DNA of 11,971 bases from Prevotellaceae bacterium UBA711 (GTDB taxonomy: Bacteria > Bacteroidota > Bacteroidia > Bacteroidales > Bacteroidaceae). The translations under genes and the position numbers were made by a program. How positions within the stretch are numbered: position 1 is the first letter of the stretch; the number at the start of each line of letters is the position of its first letter. Under the pieces are notes generated by a model, which made no database searches, had not been told where the DNA came from, and saw nothing but the letters and a program-made list of their open reading frames with translations. This document shows, piece by piece, positions 1 through 8,181 of the stretch. The DNA lies in NCBI GenBank assembly GCA_002297545.1, contig DBLZ01000006.1, forward strand, positions 1 to 11,971, read 5' to 3'.

Positions 1-189
1 GCTGTGTGGTATGCCGTGTACCGTTTCCGCAAGGGGGAGAAGATGGATCTCGACGACGCGACACGTCTGGTTGCCGTCACCCGCAACACGTACTATGTGT
101 TGCCGGACGATGCACTTGGCCATGTGTATGTGGTAACCGCATTGGATCACATGCACAATGAGAGCAAGGGGCAGAAAGTGAAGTTGTAG
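1..189 (+). CDS. C-terminal end of a probable glycosyl-hydrolase-like family 10 (GHL10/DUF187) exported protein, 5' truncated by window edge
   Basis: The reading frame is open from the first base and stops with TAG at 187-189, giving the last 62 residues of a longer protein. The segment reads as a single beta-rich, fibronectin-III-like module, with short motifs such as YAVYRF near the start, LVAVTRNTYY in the middle and YVVTALDHMHNES near the end. From memory, this resembles the C-terminal module of the Bacteroidetes family 10 glycosylhydrolase-like proteins (GHL10, DUF187), which often end in a phrase like VVTALDRLHNES. No catalytic part is in the window, so the enzyme assignment rests on the tail alone. 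FnIII-like tails also occur on other secreted Bacteroidetes enzymes. Only 35 bp separate it from uvrA on the same strand, so uvrA may be transcribed partly by read-through from this gene. Confidence 0.55.
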   Translation, partial: AVWYAVYRFRKGEKMDLDDATRLVAVTRNTYYVLPDDALGHVYVVTALDHMHNESKGQKVKL

Positions 190-224
190 ACATATCGATA
201 CGTCAACCGCCTAAGGGTAGCGTC

Positions 225-3065
225 ATGGACAGCATACAAATTAAGGGAGCCAGGGTAAACAACCTGAAGAACATAGATATAGAGATTCCGCGTGACAAAC
301 TGATTGTAGTCACCGGAGTATCTGGCTCAGGCAAGTCGAGTCTTGCCTTTGATACCCTTTATGCCGAGGGGCAGCGTCGTTATGTGGAGAGCCTTTCGAG
401 CTATGCCCGCCAGTTTCTTGGCCGCATGGTCAAGCCTGAATGTGACTATATCAAGGGCATTCCCCCTGCCATAGCCATAGAGCAGAAGGTAAGCAGTCGT
501 AATCCCCGTTCCACGGTGGGTACCAGTACCGAGATATACGAGTACATGCGCATGCTCTTTGCCCGTGTGGGCCACACCTTCAGTCCCATCAGTGGCGATG
601 AGGTGAAGAAGCAGGGCGTGGCCGATGTCATTGCATGTGCCGCCTCATATAGTGCCGGTACTCGTTTTGCCGTGTTGGCACCCATCAGGCGTGATGCCGG
701 TGGCGATATGTCTGTGGAGGAGCTTCTGAAGAAGTACATGCAACAGGGCTTTGTCAGGGTAGAATGTAACGGCCGGATCATTGCCATAGAGGAATGCCTG
801 GCTTCTGGCGTTCCTACGGATGTCGGCGAGGTGTCCTTGGTGATAGACCGCCTGTCTGTGAGAGACGATAATGACAGCATATCACGTTTGACGGACAGCG
901 TCGAGACGGCCTTCTACGAAGGTGGGGGCGAGATGATGCTCCGGTTCTATCCTGCCGGGATATTGCATAGGTTCAATTCCCGTTTCGAGGCCGACGGCAT
1001 GCAGTTTCAGGAGCCTACGGACCGCCTTTTTGCCTTCAACTCGCCAGTGGGCGCCTGCCCCGAGTGCGAGGGCTTTGGCAAGGTCATGGGCATTGACGAG
1101 CATCTTGTCATACAGGATACCTCCCTGTCGCTCTACGACGGATGTGTGCAGTGCTGGCGTGGTGAGAAGATGAGTGAATGGAAGACGTGGTTCATACGCT
1201 TCAATTCGGAGCGTGGCTTCCCTGTGCACAAGCCGTATTATAAGTTGACACAGGCCGAAAAGGACTGGCTCTGGCATGGCAAGCCCGACGAGCGTACGGC
1301 TGCCGGATGGACACTTGCACCGGAGGAGAAGGAATGGGGATTGCTGTCGATTGACGCTTTCTTTGACATGCTGAAGGCAGGACAGTACAAGATACAGAAC
1401 CGTGTGATGCTGGCACGTTACCGTGGCAAAACCACTTGTCCGAAGTGTCTGGGACGCAGGCTCAAGCCCGAGGCCAACTATGTTCGGGTGGCGGAAAAGA
1501 CCATAACAGAGTTGGTGGAGTGGCCGGTGTCTAAGTTGTCGGCATGGTTCGACGACGAAATGGAGTCGCTGCTGGATGACAACGAACGTCGTATTGCGGC
1601 GCGTCTGTTGGTGGAGATACGTTCGCGTCTGCATTTTCTGATGGATGTAGGCCTGCCCTACCTTACGCTCAACAGACTGTCCAACTCACTGTCGGGTGGT
1701 GAGTCGCAGCGCATCAATCTTGCCACATCGCTTGGTTCGGCTTTGGTAGGCAGCCTGTATATTCTGGATGAGCCGTCCATAGGTCTGCATTCGCGCGACA
1801 CGGAGCGGCTTATAAAGGTGCTGAAGCAGTTGCGGGATCTTGGCAACACCGTGATAGTGGTGGAACATGATGAGGAGATCATGCGTGCGGCCGACTGGAT
1901 TATCGATATAGGACCCGATGCCGGTCGGCTGGGAGGCAAGGTGGTGTTCAACGGAGCGGCGTTGTCTGCTGGAAGCATCACGGATGGCGTGTCGTCGCAT
2001 ACCTTGGCTTTCCTTTCCGGTCAGGACACTATACCGGTGCCGGAGGGACGCCGCCAATGGAACAGATACATAGAGGTGTGCGGCGCTCGTGCCAATAACC
2101 TCAAGGGCATCAACGTACGCTTCCCCCTCAATGTGATGACCTGTGTGACGGGCGTGTCCGGTTCGGGCAAGTCCAGCCTGGTCCGGGATATTTTATACAA
2201 TGCCATTGTGCGTCAATTGGGCGAGTCGGGGGAGAGGCCCGGAGAATTCGCTGCCCTCAAGGGCGATGTCACGGCCATCCGTGCCATAGAGTTTGTAGAT
2301 CAGAACCCGATAGGAAAGAGTTCGCGTTCCAATCCTGTGACCTATGTCAAGGCGTGGGACGAGATACGCAAACTCTTTGCGCGGCAGGCTTTGGCACAGC
2401 AGATGGGCTTCACGGCGGCGTATTTCAGTTTCAATGCCAACGGTGGTCGTTGCGAGGAATGCAACGGAGAGGGCACTGTCACGGTGGAGATGCAGTTCAT
2501 GGCCGACCTGGTGTTGCAGTGCGAGTCGTGCCATGGCAAGCGTTTCAAGCAGGATGTGCTGGAGGTGCGCTTCCACGACAAGAACGTCTACGATATACTG
2601 GAGATGACCATAAACCAGGCCATAGAGTTCTTCCTGGAGCACGGCGAGAACAAGATAGTAAGGCTGCTGAAGCCGCTTCAGGACGTAGGCCTCGGTTATA
2701 TAAAGTTGGGCCAGTCCAGCAGCACCTTGTCGGGCGGTGAGAATCAGCGTGTCAAGCTGGCATATTACCTTGGAATGGAAAAGCACGAACCCACGATGTT
2801 CATATTCGACGAACCCACTACAGGCCTGCATTTTCACGATATAAAGAAACTACTCTCTGCCTTTGATGCACTATTGCAGAAGGGACACACTTTGGTCATA
2901 ATAGAGCACAACATGGATGTAATCAAGTGTGCCGACTATATTCTGGACATGGGACCCGATGGAGGTGATGCCGGCGGAAACCTGGTAGTATGTGGCACTC
3001 CGGAGGAAGTGGCACAGTGTACAGACAGCTATACAGGACGTTTTCTGGCAGAGAAACTGCGGTAA
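225..3065 (+). CDS. uvrA: UvrABC excision nuclease subunit A (damage-recognition ABC ATPase)
   Basis: UvrA dimerises in the cytoplasm, scans DNA for bulky lesions with UvrB, and hands damaged sites to UvrB for UvrC incision. The 946-residue length is normal for UvrA. Two ABC ATPase halves are visible. The first has Walker A GVSGSGKS at residues 31-38, signature LSGGE from 489, and Walker B with D515/E516. The second has Walker A at 643-650, LSGGE from 835, and Walker B D862/E863. The UvrB-binding region lies at roughly 120-250. The second-half zinc finger is intact, with CxxC at 743/746 and 766/769. In the first half the pairs C278/C281 and C405/C408 are present, but the CPxCG pair that many UvrA proteins carry just before the first of these is absent. 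The ATG at 225 is chosen because the conserved N-terminus (IQIKGARVNNLKNI) starts right after it. No SOS-type operator was recognised in the 35-bp leader. Confidence 0.97.
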   Translation: MDSIQIKGARVNNLKNIDIEIPRDKLIVVTGVSGSGKSSLAFDTLYAEGQRRYVESLSSYARQFLGRMVKPECDYIKGIPPAIAIEQKVSSRNPRSTVGTSTEIYEYMRMLFARVGHTFSPISGDEVKKQGVADVIACAASYSAGTRFAVLAPIRRDAGGDMSVEELLKKYMQQGFVRVECNGRIIAIEECLASGVPTDVGEVSLVIDRLSVRDDNDSISRLTDSVETAFYEGGGEMMLRFYPAGILHRFNSRFEADGMQFQEPTDRLFAFNSPVGACPECEGFGKVMGIDEHLVIQDTSLSLYDGCVQCWRGEKMSEWKTWFIRFNSERGFPVHKPYYKLTQAEKDWLWHGKPDERTAAGWTLAPEEKEWGLLSIDAFFDMLKAGQYKIQNRVMLARYRGKTTCPKCLGRRLKPEANYVRVAEKTITELVEWPVSKLSAWFDDEMESLLDDNERRIAARLLVEIRSRLHFLMDVGLPYLTLNRLSNSLSGGESQRINLATSLGSALVGSLYILDEPSIGLHSRDTERLIKVLKQLRDLGNTVIVVEHDEEIMRAADWIIDIGPDAGRLGGKVVFNGAALSAGSITDGVSSHTLAFLSGQDTIPVPEGRRQWNRYIEVCGARANNLKGINVRFPLNVMTCVTGVSGSGKSSLVRDILYNAIVRQLGESGERPGEFAALKGDVTAIRAIEFVDQNPIGKSSRSNPVTYVKAWDEIRKLFARQALAQQMGFTAAYFSFNANGGRCEECNGEGTVTVEMQFMADLVLQCESCHGKRFKQDVLEVRFHDKNVYDILEMTINQAIEFFLEHGENKIVRLLKPLQDVGLGYIKLGQSSSTLSGGENQRVKLAYYLGMEKHEPTMFIFDEPTTGLHFHDIKKLLSAFDALLQKGHTLVIIEHNMDVIKCADYILDMGPDGGDAGGNLVVCGTPEEVAQCTDSYTGRFLAEKLR

Positions 3066-3091
3066 GGTAGGGCGCGTGCCATTGGGGAAAG

Positions 3092-3104
3092 GCCTGTTTC
3101 AGGC
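3092..3104. terminator. possible weak bidirectional terminator between convergent uvrA and GH92 genes
   Basis: The 51-bp gap between the two convergent stop codons holds a short perfect stem, GCCTG (3092-3096) and CAGGC (3100-3104), around a TTT loop. There is no clear run of T on either side, so it is not a classic intrinsic terminator. It is proposed mainly because convergent genes need transcription to end here and this is the only clear inverted repeat in the gap. Confidence 0.3.
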
Positions 3105-3116
3105 AGCATGTCAATG

Positions 3117-5393
3117 TCAGTGCCCGTTGCTGAACGAGTAGGGAACATCCTGTGGCGATGTTCCGCGCTTGCGGTTGGGCTTGCTATCCATGGTGTAGTC
3201 CATGATCATGCCTTTCATAAGGTCATCGTGGTTGATGTATGTCAGGTTGTGTACGTGGCCGTTGATGTCCAGACCTTTCACGTAGAAGTTTTCGTCGCTG
3301 TTGTCTGGTGCGTTCACTTCCACCTTGTGTCCATTGGGCAAATGGAGAGTCAACTTGCGGAAATAGGGAGCACCGAGTACATATTGGTTCGAGCCCGGGC
3401 AAACGGGGTAGAAGCCCAGAGCCGAGAATACGTACCATGCGCTGGTCTGTCCGTTGTCCTCGTCGCCGCAGTATCCGTCCGGAGCGGGAGTGTACAGGCG
3501 GTTCATGGTCTCGCGCAGCCAGTACTGTGCCTTCCACGGTGCACCGCTATAGTTGTAGAGGTAGATCATGTGTTGGATGGGCTGGTTGCCATGTGCATAG
3601 TTGCCCATGTTCATTATCTGCATTTCGCGTATCTCATGTATGACGCCACCATAGTAGCTGTCGTCGAAAACTGGCGGCAGTATGAACACGCTGTCCAGCA
3701 TGGCATTGAACATCTCGCGGCCTCCCATCAGGTCTATAAGGCCCTGTGGGTCGTGAAAGACACTCCAGGTGTAGTGCAGGCTGTTGCCTTCCGTAAAGGC
3801 ATCGCCCCATTTGAAGGGATTGAAGTCGGGTGCCCATGCCCCGTTGGCCATGCGCCCCCGCATCAGATTGTGCTCTGCATCGAAGAGGTTCCGGTAATTC
3901 TTCGCACGCTTGGCATAGATGTCAATTTCGGATCCGGGCTTGCCCAAAGCCACTCCCAGTCTGTAGATCGTCCAATCGTCATAGGCATATTCCAGGGTTC
4001 GTGCGGCGCTTTCGCGCACCTTGTCATACGGCACATAGCCGAGCCGATTGTATTCCTCCCAGCATCTACGGCCGCTGGATGTTCCGCGCAGTTCGGCGTT
4101 AGCTCCGTGTGTGACGGCCTGCCATAGTGTCTCTATGTCGTAGCCTCGGATGCCCTTCAGATAGGCATCGGCTATGACGCTGGCCGAATTGTTGCCAACC
4201 ATGCAGTCGCGATGTCCCGGAGAGCACCATTCCGGCAGGAAACCGCTTTCCTTATAGCTGTTGACCCATCCCTCCTGCATCTTGCATGCCATGTCGGGGT
4301 AGGCAAGGTTGAGCAGTGGAAACAGACTGCGGAACGTATCCCAAAATCCGGTGTCCGTGAACATGTACCCGGGAAGCACCTTGCCGTTGTAAGGGCTGTA
4401 GTGCACCGTTTTGCCTGCGGCGTCAATCTCGTAGAAACTGCGAGGGAACAGCAGGGAGCGGTACAGACAGCTATAGAACGTGCGGACGCGGTCGGTATTG
4501 CTCATGTCCTGTACGTCGAAGCGTCCCAAAACCGTGTTCCATTCCTTGCGTGCATCGTCGGCCACTTTTTCCAGAGACTTGTGTCCCAATTCGCGTAGGT
4601 TCAGTTCGGCCTGTTCGGGGCTGATGAATGATGAGGCCACACGCATGTTTACTTGCTCTCCACGCTGTGTGCTGAAGCCAATGATACCGCCGGCATGTGT
4701 GCACTTGCTTTCCAGTGCATCAGTGTTGATGCGCCCCTCGCTCACTGATGCCGTGTAGGTGAACGGCTTGTCGAAGGTCAGCACGAAGTAGTTGCGGAAG
4801 TTATCGGGCACGCCTCCGCTGTTGCGGGTGGTATAGCCGATGATCTTCTGCTCCTCGGGTATAATCCTGACGTAAGAGCCACGGTCGAAAGCATCCACGA
4901 CAATGTAGCTCCCCTCATTGTTCGGGAAAGTGAAGCGGAAGATGGCGGTGCGGCATGTGGGCGCTATCTCGGTAGTGATATCATGGTCGGCCAGATATAC
5001 CTTATAATAATAAGGTGTGGATGTCTCGGCCTTGTGCGAGAACCAGCTTGCACGTTCGTCCTGGTCGAATACCGGCTTGCCGCTTACGGGCATGATGCTG
5101 AAGGTGCCATAGTCATTCATCCATGGGCTTGGCTGATGTGTCTGCTTGAAGCCCCGTATCTTTTGGGCATCGTAGGTGTAGGCCCATCCGTCTCCCATCT
5201 TGCCCGTCTGTGGCGTCCAGAAGTTCATGCCCCATGGCGTAGCGATGGCGGGGTAGGTGTTGCCGGCAGACAAGGCATGGCTCGATTGGGTTCCCACCAG
5301 CGGGTTGACGTAATCCACGGCATTGTCTATGGCCATCGTATTGTGGACATAAAACATAAAAAGAGTGAGGAATGCAAGGCTGGATGTCTTCAT
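3117..5393 (-). CDS. Exported glycoside hydrolase family 92 alpha-mannosidase
   Basis: GH92 enzymes are calcium-dependent, inverting exo-alpha-mannosidases that trim alpha-mannosides from N-glycans or yeast mannan. This protein has 758 residues from the chosen start, the usual GH92 length. The mature N-terminus carries the family hallmark VDYVNPLVGT followed by GNTYPAIATPWGMN. Putative catalytic residues are visible: E535 in the EGNSLHYTW segment (general acid) and D644/D646 in GDEDNGQTSAW (base region). From memory these match E533 and D642/D644 of Bacteroides thetaiotaomicron BT3990, with a constant offset of two. The ATG at 5391-5393 is preferred over an upstream GTG at 5430-5432 because it begins a clean signal peptide (MKTSSLAFLTLF..., cleavage about residue 21, after TMA), and the GTG lies inside a stem-loop. 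There is no lipobox cysteine, so a soluble periplasmic or released enzyme is likely. It is the second gene of a two-gene unit, 55 bp after the CotH-like gene. The exact linkage specificity cannot be read from the sequence. Confidence 0.94.
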   Translation of the reverse strand: MKTSSLAFLTLFMFYVHNTMAIDNAVDYVNPLVGTQSSHALSAGNTYPAIATPWGMNFWTPQTGKMGDGWAYTYDAQKIRGFKQTHQPSPWMNDYGTFSIMPVSGKPVFDQDERASWFSHKAETSTPYYYKVYLADHDITTEIAPTCRTAIFRFTFPNNEGSYIVVDAFDRGSYVRIIPEEQKIIGYTTRNSGGVPDNFRNYFVLTFDKPFTYTASVSEGRINTDALESKCTHAGGIIGFSTQRGEQVNMRVASSFISPEQAELNLRELGHKSLEKVADDARKEWNTVLGRFDVQDMSNTDRVRTFYSCLYRSLLFPRSFYEIDAAGKTVHYSPYNGKVLPGYMFTDTGFWDTFRSLFPLLNLAYPDMACKMQEGWVNSYKESGFLPEWCSPGHRDCMVGNNSASVIADAYLKGIRGYDIETLWQAVTHGANAELRGTSSGRRCWEEYNRLGYVPYDKVRESAARTLEYAYDDWTIYRLGVALGKPGSEIDIYAKRAKNYRNLFDAEHNLMRGRMANGAWAPDFNPFKWGDAFTEGNSLHYTWSVFHDPQGLIDLMGGREMFNAMLDSVFILPPVFDDSYYGGVIHEIREMQIMNMGNYAHGNQPIQHMIYLYNYSGAPWKAQYWLRETMNRLYTPAPDGYCGDEDNGQTSAWYVFSALGFYPVCPGSNQYVLGAPYFRKLTLHLPNGHKVEVNAPDNSDENFYVKGLDINGHVHNLTYINHDDLMKGMIMDYTMDSKPNRKRGTSPQDVPYSFSNGH

Positions 5394-5406
5394 GATGATA
5401 TGAAAT

Positions 5407-5432
5407 GTGCCATCCGGTTGGCAGGATGGCAC
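5407..5432 (-). promoter_or_regulatory. Intercistronic stem-loop between CotH-like and GH92 genes
   Basis: GTGCCATCC (5407-5415) and GGATGGCAC (5424-5432) form a perfect 9-bp stem with an 8-nt loop. In the minus-strand transcript it begins 16 nt after the CotH-like stop and ends 13 nt before the GH92 ATG. The sequence after it (ATTTCATATC) has only a short T run. It could be a leaky terminator or attenuator, a 3'-end stabiliser for the upstream cistron, or a structure affecting GH92 translation. The stem is seen directly; the role is inferred. Confidence 0.55.
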
Positions 5433-5448
5433 TATGTTCGGGAGGGGT

Positions 5449-8031
5449 TTATCTGATGATGGTGGTCTTGCCGCCTATAATGTACATACCTGGAGCCAGG
5501 CCGTTGGTGCTTTGCAAATATGGAACCTGACGGCGGAGCAATATGCCGCCGATGGTGTACACGTTTACCGGGCGGTTAATGTCTTCGGCGTCTGCTGTTG
5601 CGTCTTCGATGTTGTTGGGCTGACCATATTCTTCTGGGATGATGATGTCCGGTTCCATGTCGAACTTCTCCAGGTTGTTGAAGATGTAGTTGGCACGGGA
5701 TGTCAGCCATTGTTTGCTCAGTTCGGCCAAGTTCTGATAGTCCTGATAATCATGTTCGGATATGGAGGCCTCGTTATTGTGCTCTATGCTTGGCATGGCG
5801 AACTCGGTGTAGTCGTCGATGTATTCCAAAAGCTCCTGCAAGCGATCCTCTGCCATGAAGTTGACCCATTCCTTGTAGTAAGCACGTTTTCCTGCCCTGC
5901 TGTTGCGGATGGCGTCATAGAAGATTGAGCCGGCCTTGTGCGAAGAGATGTCGCTGTAGATATCCATGTCGGCGCCGTAGATGAAGTAGTTTTTGGTCTC
6001 TTCGTACCCGAAAGCCCAGTCGAAGTCCCATACAGGTCCCATCTTCCACAGGCTACGCTCCTCCTGGTTGGTAGGGTCGGGGTTGAATATGTAGCAACTC
6101 TTGGGATGGTAGGTCTCCACGTTGCGTACAAGATCGTTGACCAGCCAGAATTTGGCCCAGGACTCCATGTCGAGGACACCCGCAATGTTGCCTCCGGCCT
6201 CCAGCGTTGCGGTGAAGCTGTTGAAGGAGTTCTGTATGTCGTTGAATGTCACCAGACGCTCTGGATCCTCTTCGGTGAAGTCGGGATCCTTGACGTTCAC
6301 TGGCAACTGGTAGGTGTTGTCGTGAAATCGGAAGTCCTCGTCGAAATAGTCGTCCAATTCCAGCAGGGCGCCCGTTGTCTCGTCTATGTCCACGCTGTTT
6401 TCTGCTATGCCTATCTTCTCCGTGAAGCAATAAGAGCCGCGGTAGTGCCCGTTGATATACAGGTCTATGGGTATCATGTGGCACAGGGCTTCGGCATCAA
6501 CCATGGCTGCTATCTTCTGCGCTATGGCATTGGTGGTCATGGAACCGCCCTGCTTGTTTGCTATGAACACCCACTGACGTCCCTTGGCCAGATTGAACGG
6601 AGCCTGCTTCTGCTTCTTTGGAAATTTGATGCGGTAAGGATTCTTGCTGCGGTACGACCATGACCATGAGCTGTTGCCGCGTCCACGTATCTGACAGCCT
6701 TCCACGGTTTCGATGTCGGGCCAAATGCCCGCACCGTCCAGGCGAAAGGTGCAGTCGTCTATCCAGTTCTCTTTGGTATTGGTGCCGTCGGGCAGAGTTT
6801 GGCCTATCCAGTTCGAATAGTCCCATGAGGTGCCGTTGCCGAAGGTGAGGTATATGGATGGTACCTGATAGTCACTCGTAGAGTGTTCCGTGAGGTATTT
6901 CACGTTTACCCGGCAGGGGCGGCCGAATGGCTTGAAGCCCTTGATTACGGTCTCGTCCACTTCGATGGACTTGGCCACGCACTTATACACCTTGAGCTCA
7001 GAGATCACCATGTAGTTTTTGTGCGATGCGTTGGTCAACTCTATACGCGCTGCACTGTAGCGCTTGTCGCCAAACTCATACACGGGCGACTGGAACTCTT
7101 CCAGATTGGCGACCGGCAGGTTGTCTTCCGCCACGCTCAGCGTACCCAAGGTTTCCCAAACACCTGTCTTGCTGTTCTTGGCTGTGATTATCCAGCCCAG
7201 CGGGAAGCGGTTGGCCTGGTCGGAGGTAGTGTAGTCGAAGCACATGGCCTCCATGTCCTCGGACAACTCTATTTCGATGTACGGCCATTCGGTGATGCCG
7301 TCTCCCCATGTGCCGCCGTCTACCCAGGTGAGCTTCTCGTGCTCACCATAACCCCAGGTGGAGTGGAAGAAAGTGGATGTGTTTCCGTCCCACAGGTTCT
7401 CGATACCTTCATCATAGTTGCTGGGGGCATTGGTGTGGGCATTGGCAGAGATGTCCAGCTGGGTCAGGTTCCATTCCTTGGTGATGTCCTGTGCCACCAC
7501 CTGACAGTCATATATCCAGTGCTTGGGCATGGCCAAGGTGTAGTCGACTGGTTCCGTATAGCGGTGGCTGCTTTGGCCGCTCACCTGCTGCTTGTCGCCC
7601 GCCCACAGGGACGCTCCCTCCGTCAGGGTGAAGCTGGGACGCAGGCGTTTGCCCAGTACCGGCACCTCGGCATTGATGAGGATGCTGTCTCCTTTTTCGG
7701 TGACCGTGGCTTCCACATCCTTGTACACTTGGTCGTTGGCATCGTGGGTAAAACTGAAAGAGAGCACATTTGCCTTGGCCGGGGTATAGGAGTCTGTGAT
7801 CTCCGACACATTGCTGCGGACGAAAGCGAACGTCGTGTCACCCTCCAGGAATATGGTGCATACGCCGTTGTCCTCTTGTTCGGAAAGGATGAACTTCTCC
7901 GGGATGGCCACAACCTGACCGTCCTTCATGATGATGTACCGTGTGGCATCCGAAGTGCCTTGCGTGCTCTGGGCGTATGCCGGTGCAAAAGGCAGCATAA
8001 GGCTCATGGCAAGTGGTAAAAGGTGTTTCAT
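5449..8031 (-). CDS. Exported CotH-family kinase-like protein with discoidin-like domain and T9SS-like C-terminal tail
   Basis: CotH proteins are atypical secreted kinases; Bacillus CotH phosphorylates spore-coat proteins on serine. This 860-residue protein starts with a signal peptide (MKHLLPLAMS..., cleavage after AYA at residue 20) and has no lipobox. Residues about 25-180 are beta-rich and end in a bacterial Ig-like phrase (PSFTLTEGA ... PVDYTL). Residues about 186-351 resemble a discoidin/F5-8C (CBM32-like) carbohydrate-binding domain, with NLWDGNTSTFFHS and a closing ISELKVYKC. The CotH core follows: RGRGN at 449-453 with NPYRIKF, WVFIANKQGG, FTEKIG with E538, D633 in the NDLVRN segment, and WDFDWAFG with D669/D671 as likely metal ligands. 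The final 40 residues (VNVYTIGG ... LAPGMYIIGG) look like a type IX secretion or Prevotella surface-protein tail. It is the first gene of a unit with the GH92 mannosidase. Substrate is unknown, and whether it is an active kinase is inferred from retained motifs. Confidence 0.85.
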   Translation of the reverse strand: MKHLLPLAMSLMLPFAPAYAQSTQGTSDATRYIIMKDGQVVAIPEKFILSEQEDNGVCTIFLEGDTTFAFVRSNVSEITDSYTPAKANVLSFSFTHDANDQVYKDVEATVTEKGDSILINAEVPVLGKRLRPSFTLTEGASLWAGDKQQVSGQSSHRYTEPVDYTLAMPKHWIYDCQVVAQDITKEWNLTQLDISANAHTNAPSNYDEGIENLWDGNTSTFFHSTWGYGEHEKLTWVDGGTWGDGITEWPYIEIELSEDMEAMCFDYTTSDQANRFPLGWIITAKNSKTGVWETLGTLSVAEDNLPVANLEEFQSPVYEFGDKRYSAARIELTNASHKNYMVISELKVYKCVAKSIEVDETVIKGFKPFGRPCRVNVKYLTEHSTSDYQVPSIYLTFGNGTSWDYSNWIGQTLPDGTNTKENWIDDCTFRLDGAGIWPDIETVEGCQIRGRGNSSWSWSYRSKNPYRIKFPKKQKQAPFNLAKGRQWVFIANKQGGSMTTNAIAQKIAAMVDAEALCHMIPIDLYINGHYRGSYCFTEKIGIAENSVDIDETTGALLELDDYFDEDFRFHDNTYQLPVNVKDPDFTEEDPERLVTFNDIQNSFNSFTATLEAGGNIAGVLDMESWAKFWLVNDLVRNVETYHPKSCYIFNPDPTNQEERSLWKMGPVWDFDWAFGYEETKNYFIYGADMDIYSDISSHKAGSIFYDAIRNSRAGKRAYYKEWVNFMAEDRLQELLEYIDDYTEFAMPSIEHNNEASISEHDYQDYQNLAELSKQWLTSRANYIFNNLEKFDMEPDIIIPEEYGQPNNIEDATADAEDINRPVNVYTIGGILLRRQVPYLQSTNGLAPGMYIIGGKTTIIR

Positions 8032-8078
8032 GATAGCAAGATGTTACGTATTGTATTTTATAGACATGTTCGGTTTGA

Positions 8079-8086
8079 CAAATGTA
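8079..8086 (-). promoter_or_regulatory. Bacteroidetes -7 promoter box for the CotH-like/GH92 unit
   Basis: The minus strand reads TACATTTG, a perfect match to the Bacteroidetes -7 consensus TAnnTTTG. It sits 47 bp upstream of the CotH-like ATG, implying a leader of about 40 nt. A T8 tract (complement of 8088-8095) lies just upstream. No TTTG -33 box at the canonical spacing of about 19-20 bp was found, so the upstream element is weak or replaced by an activator. Confidence 0.55.
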
Positions 8087-8136
8087 CAAAAAAAATGCAA
8101 AACCTGGTGCACCGCTTGTCATTATTTGTTATCAAA

Positions 8137-8172
8137 GGCGAAAAGATATGACGTCTCAATGCCGTTTTCGCC
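8137..8172. repeat. Inverted repeat, candidate operator in the divergent promoter region
   Basis: GGCGAAAA (8137-8144) and TTTTCGCC (8165-8172) are perfect 8-bp inverted arms separated by 20 bp. The spacer contains a small palindrome, GACGTC, at 8150-8155. The right arm ends 9 bp before the plus-strand -7 box, so the repeat covers where the -33 region of the amidase promoter should be. A dimeric regulator site is plausible. A further 8-bp palindrome, GGTGCACC, lies nearby at 8106-8113. No known regulator motif was recognised. Confidence 0.45.
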
Positions 8173-8181
8173 AAAAATGAT

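Noticed and set aside
3108..4127. Long plus-strand open frame (339 codons) opposite the GH92 gene
   Set aside because: It is fully antisense to a well-supported GH92 coding sequence, has no recognisable domain, and reads as low-complexity valine/histidine-rich translation typical of a complementary frame in GC-rich coding DNA.
5394..5432. GTG start for the GH92 gene at 5430-5432
   Set aside because: It adds 13 residues ahead of a good signal peptide and lies inside the stem-loop; the ATG at 5391-5393 fits better.
6883..8019. Long plus-strand open frame (378 codons) opposite the CotH-like gene
   Set aside because: Antisense shadow of a coding sequence with signal peptide and clear CotH motifs; its translation shows no domain.
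3117..8031. Polysaccharide utilization locus
   Set aside because: There is a GH92 enzyme and an exported protein with a carbohydrate-binding-like domain, but no SusC/SusD pair or regulator in the window.
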